64,000 nucleotides of DNA from UBA4615 sp046046245 (GCA_046046245.1 JBJOKE010000020.1:52930-116929), one strand, 5' to 3'; counted from the first letter of the stretch, positions 1-8,345 are shown. The notes: a model not told the origin generated them from the letters alone. Numbers and translations are program-made.

Positions 1-150
1 CTGAGCCTGGAGACCGGCACCGTGCCGGCCTTCGAACCCGCACGCCGGCTGTACGAGCGCTTCGGCTTCCAGCCCTGTGGTCCGTTCGGCGACTACCGGC
101 TCGATCCGTACAGCCTCTTCATGACGCTGGATCTGGACGAGTCGACCTGA
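1..150 (+). CDS. GNAT-family N-acetyltransferase, C-terminal fragment
   Basis: The frame is open from the first base and ends in TGA at 148-150, leaving the last 49 residues of a protein whose start lies outside the window. The fragment carries the segment RRLYERFGFQPCGPFGDY followed by a final beta-strand (LFMTLDL). This is the usual C-terminus of GNAT acetyltransferases, where the Y-x-x-x-GF element closes the acetyl-CoA site. The substrate cannot be told from this piece. Confidence 0.75.
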   Translation: MSLETGTVPAFEPARRLYERFGFQPCGPFGDYRLDPYSLFMTLDLDEST

Positions 151-323
151 CCCGATGCCCCGGGCGGGCACCCGCGGGATCCGCCGCCACGCCAGATCGC
201 CGTGCCGGGGGGGCGCCTGCGGTGCAGCGCGGGCCGCGGCTGATCCTCTCGGCGCGCGAGGCCTGGTCGTACGGTGTCACGGCACGCGTGCTGTTACCGT
301 AGGGGCTCCCAGGGAGCTCCCGC

Positions 324-770
324 ATGTCCGAACGCACCGTCCGCCTCCACCGTGTCCTGAAGAGTCCGCCGAACAAGGTCTACCGGGCCTTCCTCGAGCC
401 CGATGCGCTGGCCAGGTGGCTGCCGCCGCACGGGTTCACCTGCCGTGTCGAGTCGATGGACGCGCGGGTCGGCGGCGGCTTCCGGATGTCGTTCCGCAAC
501 TTCGGCTCCGGCCACGCGCACGCGTTCGGCGGCGACTACCTGGAGCTCGTGCCGGATGCGCTGATCCGCTACACCGACCGGTTCGACGATCCCGCGCTGC
601 CGGGCACGCTCGAGGTCACCGTCCGGCTCGAGCCGGTGCTCTGCGGCACGGCGCTGTCGATCGAGCAGGCGAACATCCCCGAGCCGATCCCGCTGGAGAT
701 GTGCTACCTGGGCTGGCAGGAGTCGCTGCAGCAACTGGCGGCGCTGGTCGAGCCGGACATCCCGGGCTGA
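324..770 (+). CDS. SRPBCC / AHSA1-like protein
   Basis: This 148-residue protein has the START/Bet v1-like fold signature of the AHSA1 (Aha1 C-terminal-like) family. It opens with a strand, then a helix containing VYRAFLEPDALARWLPP, then GGGFRMSF and a GDYLELVPDALIRYTDRF strand pair. It ends in the long C-terminal helix that begins near CYLGWQESLQQLAAL. Such single-domain bacterial proteins form a hydrophobic cavity; most have no assigned ligand. An AGGGAG-like ribosome site lies about 10 bases before the ATG. It is monocistronic as far as can be seen. Family assignment is firm, the function is not known. Confidence 0.8.
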   Translation: MSERTVRLHRVLKSPPNKVYRAFLEPDALARWLPPHGFTCRVESMDARVGGGFRMSFRNFGSGHAHAFGGDYLELVPDALIRYTDRFDDPALPGTLEVTVRLEPVLCGTALSIEQANIPEPIPLEMCYLGWQESLQQLAALVEPDIPG

Positions 771-786
771 GCCGGGCCGCCGTCCG

Positions 787-1539
787 GTGTCGAGCCAGCG
801 TTCCGTTCGCGCGGCCGCGCCGCGCCGTGCCCGGTCGCCGCGGGCCGCGGCGCCGTGGGCGATCCTGGTGGCGCTGGCCGCGCTCGCGGCGCCGTCCGCC
901 GCGCCCGCGTTCGACGACCCGGCGCGCCGCGGCCCCGGCCGCGTCGAGCTGCGCACGCCCGAGATCGTCCGCTGGACCGGCCGCGTCGACGTGGCGGCCG
1001 TCGGGCGGCTGCGCGCGCTGCTCGAGGCGAACCCGTCGGTCACCACGCTCGAGTTCGTCGACTCGCCGGGTGCGTTCGAATGGGGCCGCAAGGTGGTGGT
1101 CGAGGCCGGCGCGCTGGTCCGCGAGCGCGGCCTCGCGACGGTGGCGCGCGGCTACTGCATCTCGGCCTGCGCGTCGATCTTCCTGGCCGGCACCACGCGG
1201 CGGCTCGAGGCGCCCGAGACCGCCGACGCGACGACCTTCCTGCACCTGCACGGCGTCTACGCGCCCGGCGAATCGGGGCCCGCGCTGCACGAGGGCGGCA
1301 CGCGCTGGCTGCTGCGGGTGGTCGGCGAGCGCGCCGGCGAGCCGCTGCCCGCGCCGCTCGCCGATGCGATCCTCGGCGCGCGCACGCCGAAGGGCGGGGT
1401 CTACGTGTTCCGCGTGCCGACGCGCGGCGCGGTGCGCGAGGCGGTCTACGCGTGCACGGGCGAGGAGACCCGCATCCCGGCGGACTGCCGCCCCTATCGC
1501 GAGCGCACGGCGAAGGGCATGGGACTGCTCAGGGACTGA
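787..1539 (+). CDS. exported ClpP/crotonase-fold protein (COG3904-like)
   Basis: The reading frame opens with GTG 16 bases after the preceding stop. Residues 1-42 are basic and then hydrophobic (WAILVALAALAA, ending SAAPAFDD), consistent with a signal peptide. The mature part has a strand LEFVDSPG, a helix, then GYCISACASIFLAG at about residues 118-131. This G-x-C-x-S-A-C turn resembles the oxyanion/nucleophile region of predicted periplasmic ClpP-like proteins (COG3904). A second cysteine pair occurs near the C-terminus (YACTGEE and PADCRPY). I infer an envelope protein, perhaps with a disulfide. Proteolytic activity is not established for this family. No other plausible start is seen before the signal region. 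Confidence 0.6.
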   Translation: MSSQRSVRAAAPRRARSPRAAAPWAILVALAALAAPSAAPAFDDPARRGPGRVELRTPEIVRWTGRVDVAAVGRLRALLEANPSVTTLEFVDSPGAFEWGRKVVVEAGALVRERGLATVARGYCISACASIFLAGTTRRLEAPETADATTFLHLHGVYAPGESGPALHEGGTRWLLRVVGERAGEPLPAPLADAILGARTPKGGVYVFRVPTRGAVREAVYACTGEETRIPADCRPYRERTAKGMGLLRD

Positions 1540-1683
1540 CGACCTCGCGCCGGCGGCTTCGCCGTCGAGGGCGGCTCGAGGCCGTCGGTGCTGCGTCGGA
1601 TGGCCCTGTGCGGCGTCGGGGCTCCCGGCACCGGGCGAGTGTCGCTGCGACCATCGGGACTCCTCAGCCACCCGCCGCGCGCC

Positions 1684-2334
1684 ATGGGCGAGCATCTGGC
1701 CTACCACCTCGAGGAACTGCGCATCGCGCTCGACCCCTCGGACGCGCGCCGCGTGCTGCCCGAGCTGCGCGAGACCGACCGGACGATCCTCGACGTCGGC
1801 TGCGGGATCGGCCAGACGCTGGTGGCGCTCGGGGCCGAGGACCGCCGGCGTATCGGCGTCGACGTCGACGAGGCGGCGATCCGGCACGGGCTCGAGGTCC
1901 ACGGCGGGCGCATCGAGCTCGCGGTGGCCGCGGCCGAGCGGCTGCCGCTGCCCGACGCGACCGCGGACCTGGTGATCTGCCGCGTCGCGCTGCCTTACAC
2001 GAACGTGCCGCGTGCGCTCGCCGAGATGCGCCGGGTGCTGCGGCCCGGCGGCCGCCTATGGCTGACCCTGCACGAGCGTCGGACGGTGCAGGGCTACCTG
2101 CGCGACGCGCTGCGCGCCCGCCATCCGGTCCGGATCGCGCACGTCCTCTACATCCTCGCCAACGGCGCGCTGCTGTCGTCCACGGGCCGCGTGCTGCCCT
2201 GGCTGGACGGCCGCTTCGAGAGCTGGCAGTCGCCGCAGGCGGTGGACCGGCTGCTGCGTCGCCACGGGCTGGAGGTGGCGACGCGCCGGCAGGGCCGGCA
2301 CGCGGTCGTCGAGGCCTGCCTGCCGATCGGGTGA
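1684..2334 (+). CDS. class I SAM-dependent methyltransferase
   Basis: This is a Rossmann-fold methyltransferase of the Methyltransf_11 type (216 residues from ATG 1684). Motif I is ILDVGCGIGQTL at about residues 36-47. Then come the acidic IGVDVDEAAI (ribose-binding Asp), AAERLPLPDATADLVICR (motif II) and MRRVLRPGGRLWLT (motif III). An upstream in-frame ATG at 1588 would add 32 residues (RMALCGVGAPGTG and so on) with no conserved character, so I prefer the ATG at 1684. The C-terminal half is hydrophobic, with ILANGALLSSTGRV. The acceptor substrate is unknown and the neighbours are unrelated. Confidence 0.75.
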   Translation: MGEHLAYHLEELRIALDPSDARRVLPELRETDRTILDVGCGIGQTLVALGAEDRRRIGVDVDEAAIRHGLEVHGGRIELAVAAAERLPLPDATADLVICRVALPYTNVPRALAEMRRVLRPGGRLWLTLHERRTVQGYLRDALRARHPVRIAHVLYILANGALLSSTGRVLPWLDGRFESWQSPQAVDRLLRRHGLEVATRRQGRHAVVEACLPIG

Positions 2335-2527
2335 GCCCCAGCAGGGCCGCACGCCGGCACGGTGCGACGCCCGATCGTGGACGACCGTCACGCACGGACT
2401 CCGCTCAGCCGCCCCGCGCGTCCGGTCGGCGCTCTGCCCTCGACTGAGCCCGCCCCGGCTGTAGACCATCCGTCGTCGGATCGCCTCCGCCGGACCGCCG
2501 GCGGGCCCCGTTCGCGAGCCCCACCGA

Positions 2528-3739
2528 ATGAGCGCGCTCCCCCACGAGTCCACCCGACGGTCCCTGGCCCGTGCACACGCCGACGCGCATGCCGTGCTGC
2601 GCGACCCGTCGCCGCAGCGGATGCTGGGCGTCTGTGCGGTGAGCTGGACGGTCGACGCGACGATGCTCGCCTTGCTGGCGGGACTGGCCGGCGCCGATGC
2701 GCTGGGCGCGCTGGCGGTCGTGGCGGGCGGCGGGCTGCTGTCCTGCGGCGCCTTCACGCTGGCGTTCGCACGCGGCTGGAACCGCCGGCTGCGCGACCGG
2801 TTCCTCACGCTGCCGCAGCTGATGGTCGCCTCGGCTGTCGCACTGGCCGCGGCGGCGGCGTCGCCGGCGGTCGCGACGCCGCTCGCGACCGTGCTCTTCA
2901 TCGTCTTCGCCTTCGCGGCGCTGCGCCTGCCGTGGCTGCAGCTGCTGGTCGCCTGGGCCGGCATCACGGTCGGTCTCGCCGCCGTGTTCGCGTCCACCGG
3001 CGCAACCGTGACCGTGCCGTCGGGCACGCCCGCGCAGGCCGCGCTGTCGGTCGTCTGGGTCTCGCTGTCGCTCGGCCGTTGCGCACTGCTCGGGCTGTAC
3101 GGCGCCGGGCTCAGGCGACAGCTGGTGCAGGAGCGCCGCGCGCTCGCCGATGCCACCGGGCGCCTCGAGCGCCTCGCGATGCGCGATCCGCTGACCGGAG
3201 CGCTGAACCGGCGCGCGATCATGGGCGTGCTCGACGCGGCGATCGACGAGGCCGATCCGCGGGTCGAGCCGCTCGCGATCGCGCTGGTCGATCTCGACCA
3301 CTTCAAGGCGGTCAACGACCGCTTCGGCCATCCGGTGGGCGACGACGTGCTGAGGCGCTTCGTGACCATCGCGTCGCGCACGGTGCGGCTCAGCGACCGG
3401 ATCGGCCGCTGGGGCGGGGAGGAGTTCCTCGTGGTGCTGCCCGGCGCGAGCGGCCTGGAGGGCGCACGCCTGGTGGCCGAGCGGCTGCGCGAGGCCGTGG
3501 CCGGGTATCCGTGGCAGGAGTTCGCGCCCGGGCTCGGGGTGACGGTCTCGGTGGGGGTGGCCCTCGCCGGGCCGCTGACCACCTCCGACGCGCTGCTGCA
3601 CCGCGCGGACCTGGCGCTCTACCGCGCCAAGCGCGACGGCCGCGACCGGGTCTGCGTGGACGTCGGCGGCGCCGCCGACGAGACCACCGCGGGCGAGGTC
3701 GGTCGCAGCGCCGGGCCGGCGCCGCTCGGCCCGGTCTGA
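2528..3739 (+). CDS. membrane-anchored GGDEF diguanylate cyclase
   Basis: This 403-residue protein joins an N-terminal membrane region (about residues 35-195, five or six hydrophobic segments such as TMLALLAGLAG and LMVASAVALAAAAAS) to a GGDEF domain. The GGDEF domain starts near RDPLTGALNRRA. The active loop is GGEEF at about residues 297-301, a permitted variant. An inhibitory I-site, RLSD, sits exactly five residues before it. The protein should therefore make c-di-GMP from GTP and be product-inhibited. The membrane part is MASE-like, but I cannot name its subtype. The tail after FVDVG is short and Ala/Gly-rich. Confidence 0.85.
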   Translation: MSALPHESTRRSLARAHADAHAVLRDPSPQRMLGVCAVSWTVDATMLALLAGLAGADALGALAVVAGGGLLSCGAFTLAFARGWNRRLRDRFLTLPQLMVASAVALAAAAASPAVATPLATVLFIVFAFAALRLPWLQLLVAWAGITVGLAAVFASTGATVTVPSGTPAQAALSVVWVSLSLGRCALLGLYGAGLRRQLVQERRALADATGRLERLAMRDPLTGALNRRAIMGVLDAAIDEADPRVEPLAIALVDLDHFKAVNDRFGHPVGDDVLRRFVTIASRTVRLSDRIGRWGGEEFLVVLPGASGLEGARLVAERLREAVAGYPWQEFAPGLGVTVSVGVALAGPLTTSDALLHRADLALYRAKRDGRDRVCVDVGGAADETTAGEVGRSAGPAPLGPV

Positions 3740-3791
3740 CGGCGACACACGCGCTCGACACCCGGCGGCACGCCGGTGTACACCCCACCGG

Positions 3792-4274
3792 ATGGACACC
3801 GATCCCCACGCCCTCTGCCCGCAGCGCTGGTTCGACGACTTCCGCATCGGCGAGCGGTTCCCGTTGCCGTCGCGGACGATGACCGACGCGCTGTTCGCCG
3901 CCTTCCAGCTCGCGAGCGGCGACAACCATCCGTCGCACTACGATGTCGAGTACTGCCGCGCCCACGGCCACCCCGGACTGCTCGCGCACGGCTTCCAGGT
4001 GCTGATCCAGACCGCGGCCGGCGCGGGGCTCTGGCCGCACATGGTCGAGGACTCGATGAAGGGCTTCATCGAGCAGCGCAGCCGCTTCCTGAAGCCGGTG
4101 CACGCGGGCGACACGCTGCGCTGCACGCTGGAGGTGGTCGAGCTGGTGCCGGGGCGCACGACCGGCGTGATCGCGATGCGCTCGACCGTGCTGAACCAGC
4201 GCGGCGAGCTCGTCATGGAGGGCGAGCAGCGCTACCTGCTGAAGCGCCGACCGGCGGACCCCCCGACCGGCTGA
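3792..4274 (+). CDS. MaoC-family hotdog dehydratase
   Basis: This is a 160-residue single-hotdog protein. The hydratase-2 signature is LASGDNHPSHYDVEYCR (about residues 39-55): Asp-x(4)-His, the catalytic pair of (R)-specific enoyl-CoA hydratases, is present. GLLAHGFQVLIQTAAG follows as the central hotdog helix, and then LKPVHAGDTLRCTLEV. The family adds water to trans-2-enoyl-CoA thioesters or related acyl thioesters. The chain length is normal for a stand-alone MaoC protein. No acyl-CoA genes adjoin it, so the substrate is open. Confidence 0.85.
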   Translation: MDTDPHALCPQRWFDDFRIGERFPLPSRTMTDALFAAFQLASGDNHPSHYDVEYCRAHGHPGLLAHGFQVLIQTAAGAGLWPHMVEDSMKGFIEQRSRFLKPVHAGDTLRCTLEVVELVPGRTTGVIAMRSTVLNQRGELVMEGEQRYLLKRRPADPPTG

Positions 4275-4388
4275 GGCGGACGCCAGGGCGCCGCGACCGC
4301 CGCCCGCGCCGCGATCGGGACTCGACGCGCGTCGCCGTCTGCGGTACACCTGCGGCCCCGGCCGCCGCGCCGGACCTCCGGAGCCCCG

Positions 4389-4994
4389 ATGGACATCGAT
4401 CGACTCGACGCGCTGCGCGCGCTGTATCCGCCCGCCAAGGAACGCGCGCTGCGCAAGCAGCTGTCCGCGCTCGACGAGCACTGCCGGCGTTTCCTCGAGC
4501 TGTCGCCATTCGTCGTGGTCTCCAGCCGGGGCGCCGACGGCAGCGTCGACGCGTCGCCGCGCGGCGGCGATCCGGGCTTCGCACGGGTCGTCGACGAACA
4601 CACGCTGCTGATCCCGGACGCGACCGGCAACAACCGGCTCGACACCCTGGAGAACCTCGTCGCCACCGGCGCGATCGGCCTGCTGTTCATGGTGCCCGGG
4701 GTCGACGAGACGCTGCGGATCAACGGCACGGCGCGCGTGTCGGCCGACCCGGCGCTGCTCGAGCGCGCCGCCGAGCGCGCCCGGCCGCCGCGCACCGTGA
4801 TCGTGGTCCACGTCCGCGAAGCCTACCTGCACTGCGCGAAGGCGCTGATGCGATCGCGGCTCTGGGATCCGGCGCGCGCCGTGCCGCGCAGCGCGCTGCC
4901 GACGATGGGCGAGATGCTGAAGGACCAGATCGGCGACGACGGACCCGCGGAGACGCAGGCGCAGATGCTCGCGCGCTACGCGGCGGACCTGTGA
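4389..4994 (+). CDS. FMN-dependent PPOX-fold flavoprotein (MSMEG_1061 / TIGR04025-like)
   Basis: This 201-residue protein has the split-barrel pyridoxamine-phosphate-oxidase fold. The recognisable segments are FLELSPFVVVSSRGADGSVD, SPRGGDPGF, LIPDATGNNRLDTLENL and IGLLFMVPGVDETLRINGTA. The last two are the FMN-binding loop and dimer strand typical of the MSMEG_1061 family. The C-terminal helix YLHCAKALMRSRLWDP is also characteristic. Family members are oxidoreductases of unknown substrate. The stop TGA shares one base with the ATG of the next gene, so the two are probably co-translated. Confidence 0.8.
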   Translation: MDIDRLDALRALYPPAKERALRKQLSALDEHCRRFLELSPFVVVSSRGADGSVDASPRGGDPGFARVVDEHTLLIPDATGNNRLDTLENLVATGAIGLLFMVPGVDETLRINGTARVSADPALLERAAERARPPRTVIVVHVREAYLHCAKALMRSRLWDPARAVPRSALPTMGEMLKDQIGDDGPAETQAQMLARYAADL

Positions 4995-5647
4995 TGCGGA
5001 CCGCGCAGACCCCGGTCCCGGCGCGCCGGCTCGCGGCGCGTCGCGGTGGCCTCGTGGCCCTCGGCCTCGCGCTGGCGCTGGCGCTCGACGCCGGTGGCCT
5101 CGCCCATGCGCAGGTTGATCCGAAGGACGGCGCGAAGGAGGCCCCGAAGGAGGGCTCCGAGGCGCCCGCCGCGCCCGTGTCCGCGCCCGCGCCCGCGGCG
5201 CCGGCGCCGGCAGCGGGTCCGGCGCCCGTGGCGAGCCCGCCCGCGCCTGCGCCGGATCCGCGGCGCATCGAGCGCGTGACGCTGCCCGACGGCCGGACCG
5301 TGGTGATCGCCGAGGGCGAGTTCGAGCCGCGCTCCACCGGCAGCTACACGGTTCGGCTCTACGGTGCCGGCGATCCGGCCTTCGCATTCGACCGGTACAT
5401 GGGCGGCACGGTGCAGCCCCGCGACGGCACGGTCGAGCGCGTGCTGCTGCAGGACCTCGACCGCGACGGCAGGCCGGAGCTGGTGGTGGTGGTGCGTTCG
5501 GCCGGCAGCGGCGGCTACCTGTCCGCCGACGCCTGGTCGTTCGGCGATCGCCGGATCGCCCGGCGCGCGAGCGTCGCGGACCTGCCGCCCGGCGCCGATC
5601 CGGCCGCGGCGCTCGCGCCGCGGGTGCGGCGCGCGACCGCGCCCTGA
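4994..5647 (+). CDS. PliI-like periplasmic lysozyme inhibitor
   Basis: The 217-residue product starts at ATG 4994, which overlaps the previous stop by one base. Residues 1-39 form a signal peptide (GLVALGLALALALDAGGLAHAQ). A low-complexity Pro/Ala linker follows at about residues 55-92. The C-terminal domain carries the PliI (inhibitor of I-type lysozyme) pattern: GSYTVRLYG, a strand GGTVQPRDGTVERVLLQDLDRDG, LVVVVRSAGSGGYLSADAW. In the family the S-G-x-x-x-S loop inserts into the lysozyme active site. I infer an envelope defence protein against animal-type lysozymes. The linker is longer than I expect for the family. Confidence 0.75.
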   Translation: MRTAQTPVPARRLAARRGGLVALGLALALALDAGGLAHAQVDPKDGAKEAPKEGSEAPAAPVSAPAPAAPAPAAGPAPVASPPAPAPDPRRIERVTLPDGRTVVIAEGEFEPRSTGSYTVRLYGAGDPAFAFDRYMGGTVQPRDGTVERVLLQDLDRDGRPELVVVVRSAGSGGYLSADAWSFGDRRIARRASVADLPPGADPAAALAPRVRRATAP

Positions 5648-5710
5648 CGGGGCCGGGCGTTCCGCTTCGGGGTCGGCTCGGGCGCGCCCTGACGCGGGCG
5701 GGTGCGTGCA

Positions 5711-5732
5711 ACGGCCGGCGCGCGCCGGCCGT
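5711..5732. terminator. 22-bp perfect palindrome between convergent genes
   Basis: The 22 bases at 5711-5732 are identical to their reverse complement (arms of 11, ACGGCCGGCGC). They sit 63 bases after the lysozyme-inhibitor stop and 10 bases before the VWA-gene stop on the other strand. There is no U-tract on either side. The position suits a bidirectional transcription stop or barrier. Confidence 0.45.
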
Positions 5733-5742
5733 GCGCGATCGC

Positions 5743-6786
5743 TCAGGCGAAGCGCCCGAACCAGGCGATCGACAGTGCGCCGGCGAGCGCCGCGAGGATC
5801 GCGGCCGCGCCCGAGAACAGCGAGGTGACCTCGGTGTCCTTGCGCTCCATGACGAAGCGCGTGTTCAGCTCCTGGTAGACCTTCTTCAGGTCCTGGGCGG
5901 TACCCGCGTGGTAGTACTCGCCGCGGGTGATCTCGGCCACCGCCTTCAGGGTCTCCTCGTCGAGCCGGACGTAGGCCGACCAGCCCTCGAAGCCGATGGT
6001 CGCGCCCTCGACGGTGCCGAAACCGACGGTGAAGACGCGCACGCCGCGGTCGGCCGCCATCTTCGCGACCTCGATCGGATCCGGCCCGGTGGTGCGACGG
6101 CCGTCGGACAGCAGCACGATCACGCCCGACGGATACGAGCCCGGCTTCACCGGGGCCGGCCGTTCCTTGCGCGGCTCGCGGGCCGCGTCGATCGCCTGGC
6201 CGCGCGGGCCGCCCGGACGCCCGAAGACGACCGATTCGACGTCGATGTCATCGTCGGGGAAGAGCGTGGCCAGCGCCACCACCAGCGCGCTGCCGGTCGC
6301 GGTGCCGCGCTGCAGCTGGAAGCGGTCGATCGCGGCGATCAGCTCGTCGCTGCGGTCGGTGGGCTTCTGCACGAGCTGCGCCGAGCCGCCGAAGGAGACG
6401 ATGCCGATCCGCGCCCTGGGCGGATGGTCCTCGATGAAGGCCTTCGCCGCGGCCTGTGCGGCGGTGATGCGATCGGGCTGGACGTCGGTCGCGCGCATGC
6501 TCAGCGACACGTCGATGGCCAGCACGATGGTCTGGAACTGCGAGGGCAGGGTGATCACGGCGGTCGGCCGCGCGATCGCGACGAGCGCCGCCGCGACGGC
6601 CAGCAGGAACAGCGCGGGCGGCACGTGCCGGCGGACCTGCGTGGCAGGGCCCATCGCCTCGCGGACCAGCGCCAGGCTGGCGAAGCCGACCGCGGCCTTG
6701 CGCCGGCGCAGCAGCCAGACGTAGGCAGCCACGCACGCCGGCAGCAGGGCGAGCAGCCAGAGCATCTGGGGCCACAGGAACGACAT
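5743..6786 (-). CDS. BatA-like VWA-domain membrane protein
   Basis: This 347-residue protein has two N-terminal membrane segments (about residues 6-24 and 57-74) and a von Willebrand factor A domain. The metal-ion-dependent adhesion site is DVSLS at 92-96, with GTATGSAL and VIVLLSDGRRTTGP further on. A C-terminal hydrophobic segment at about 320-340 follows (TSLFSGAAAILAALAGALSIAW). The order TM-TM-VWA-TM matches BatA/Ca-activated chloride-channel-like proteins. BatA genes normally stand beside moxR, a DUF58 gene and batB, none of which is present here. Start is ATG 6786; the frame continues upstream only by chance. Confidence 0.8.
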   Translation of the reverse strand: MSFLWPQMLWLLALLPACVAAYVWLLRRRKAAVGFASLALVREAMGPATQVRRHVPPALFLLAVAAALVAIARPTAVITLPSQFQTIVLAIDVSLSMRATDVQPDRITAAQAAAKAFIEDHPPRARIGIVSFGGSAQLVQKPTDRSDELIAAIDRFQLQRGTATGSALVVALATLFPDDDIDVESVVFGRPGGPRGQAIDAAREPRKERPAPVKPGSYPSGVIVLLSDGRRTTGPDPIEVAKMAADRGVRVFTVGFGTVEGATIGFEGWSAYVRLDEETLKAVAEITRGEYYHAGTAQDLKKVYQELNTRFVMERKDTEVTSLFSGAAAILAALAGALSIAWFGRFA

Positions 6787-6924
6787 CGTGAGCGCCTCCG
6801 GGCCGGCCGCGCCGCGGGCCGGGCACCACGGAGCGTTTATAGCATCCGGGCGGCAGGATCGAACAGCGCGGTTGACGCGGCCGGCCGCGCGTCCGACGAT
6901 CCCGCCCTCACGCCGGAGACGCCG

Positions 6925-7347
6925 ATGTCCGATCCCGCCTCGATCCCGCCGGTCGCGACGATCCAGTCGATCCTGGCGCCGCTGCTGCCCGGCCTGATGG
7001 GCGTCACGCTGACCGAGGTCGCCCCGGAGCGGGTGGTCGCCACGATGGTCGTCCGCCCCGACCTCTGCACGACCGGCGGCACGCTGCACGGCGGCGCGAT
7101 GATGGCTTTCGCGGACACCCTCGGCGCGGTGGGCACCTTCGTGAACCTGCCGCCCGGCGCACGGACCACCACCGTCGAGTCGTCGACCAAGTTCCTGGCC
7201 GGCGCGCCGACGGGCAGCACGGTCACCGGCGAATGCACGGCCTTCCATCGCGGCCGCACGACGATGGTCTGGCAGACGCTGGTACGCACCGAGGCCGGCA
7301 GGCTGGCCGCGGTCGTCACGCAGACCCAGCTGGTGATCCCGGGCTGA
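6925..7347 (+). CDS. PaaI-family acyl-CoA thioesterase
   Basis: This 140-residue hotdog thioesterase carries the PaaI/HGG pattern. TTGGTLHGGAMMAFADTLG holds the HGG turn and the Asp that activates water, followed by TTVESSTKFLAGAPTGSTVT and the final RTTMVWQTLV strand. The family hydrolyses short or aromatic acyl-CoAs. Start is ATG 6925, since the upstream frame is unrelated. It is divergent from the VWA gene with about 140 bases between starts, so a promoter should lie there, but I see no convincing box. Confidence 0.85.
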   Translation: MSDPASIPPVATIQSILAPLLPGLMGVTLTEVAPERVVATMVVRPDLCTTGGTLHGGAMMAFADTLGAVGTFVNLPPGARTTTVESSTKFLAGAPTGSTVTGECTAFHRGRTTMVWQTLVRTEAGRLAAVVTQTQLVIPG

Positions 7348-7424
7348 CCCCGCCGCCGGGCGCCGCCCCGACGACCGGCGGCCAGGAATCGGGTATGGTG
7401 CCGGTTTCGAAGGGGCGCACGACC

Positions 7425-7622
7425 TTGGCGAAACCGAACTACCAGTACGAGAAGCGCCAGCGCGAGCTGGCGAAGAAGGCCAAGAAGGCCGAGAAGGCGG
7501 CGCGCAAGGCCGCCGGCAAGCCGGACGACGGCGACCCGGGCGCGCCCGACGACGGCCTGCCGCCGGCCGAGGGCGAGGCCACGGTCCCGGGCGCACCCGC
7601 GCCGGCCGACGGCCAGGGCTGA
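7425..7622 (+). CDS. small Lys/Ala-rich conserved protein
   Basis: This 65-residue protein begins MAKPNYQYEKRQRELAKKAKK, a basic coiled-coil-like N-terminus seen in small uncharacterised betaproteobacterial proteins. An acidic, Pro/Ala-rich tail follows. I chose TTG at 7425 over the ATG at 7395. The TTG start gives the family N-terminus, and an AAGGGG site lies 11 bases upstream. A possible -10 (TATGGT, 7394-7399) also covers the earlier ATG. The function is unknown; the charge suggests nucleic-acid or ribosome binding, which is inference only. Confidence 0.6.
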   Translation: MAKPNYQYEKRQRELAKKAKKAEKAARKAAGKPDDGDPGAPDDGLPPAEGEATVPGAPAPADGQG

Positions 7623-7685
7623 GGCCCCGGCACATCGCGGGCCGCGGGCCGCCGCCTGCGTGGCCGCTGCGGCCGCCGCGGTCGC

Positions 7686-8345
7686 TCAGGCGGGCTTGTA
7701 GGTGTCCAGCGAGAGCTTCTCGCGCGCCATCGCCGCGGCCACCGCGGGGTGCTGCGCGAGCCGCGCCACGTAGTCGCGGTAGGCCGGCAGCGACGCGGGG
7801 TCGATCCCCGCGAACCCACCCCAGCGCAACAGCGTCAGCGCGTAGGCGTCGACGAACGACGGCGACTCGCCGGCCAGCCACGGCCGCGCGCAGTCGAGCC
7901 AGCCCTGGATCCGCTCGAGCTGGGTCCGGTAGAGCGCGGCGGCGAAGGCCTTGACCTTCGCCTGGGCGTCGGCGTCGTCGGTGAACTTGCCGGGCATGAA
8001 CACGTGCGTGAAGGTCGTGTGCACGGTGTTGTTCATCCACGCGAGGCTCGACAGCATCTGCGCCCGCGCCCAGGGGTCGACGGGCAGCAGGTTCGCCGCC
8101 GGATGCGCGGCCGCGATCCAGTCGCAGATCGCCAGGATCTGGGTCAGCGGACGGCCGTCGACCACCAGCGTCGGCACCTGGCCGTTCGCGTTCAGCGCGA
8201 GGTACTCGGGCGTCTTCTGCTCGCCCTTGTGCAGCTTGACCGGGACGTATTCGACGCTCGCTCCGGTGACGGCCGTGGCGAGCTCGAGGGCGACGTGCGG
8301 GACGAACGAGCACGCGCCGGGCGCGTAGTAGAGGCGGATGGACAT
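7686..8345 (-). CDS. glutathione S-transferase family protein
   Basis: This 219-residue GST starts MSIRLYYAPGACSFVPHVAL. The A-C-S turn follows the first strand as in bacterial beta-class GSTs. It continues with the cis-Pro segment GQVPTLVVDGRPLTQ (glutathione gamma-Glu contact). The helical C-terminal domain includes WLAGESPSFVDAYALTLLRW, the N-capping/hydrophobic staple motif. Length is normal. The role is probably detoxification or dehalogenation, but the substrate is not predictable. It is convergent with the small protein gene upstream. Confidence 0.85.
   Translation of the reverse strand: MSIRLYYAPGACSFVPHVALELATAVTGASVEYVPVKLHKGEQKTPEYLALNANGQVPTLVVDGRPLTQILAICDWIAAAHPAANLLPVDPWARAQMLSSLAWMNNTVHTTFTHVFMPGKFTDDADAQAKVKAFAAALYRTQLERIQGWLDCARPWLAGESPSFVDAYALTLLRWGGFAGIDPASLPAYRDYVARLAQHPAVAAAMAREKLSLDTYKPA

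Noticed and set aside
5743..8313. An 856-codon open frame on the minus strand
   Set aside because: It merges the real VWA gene with shadow codons through the thioesterase, small-protein and GST region; only the part from 6786 has domain sequence.
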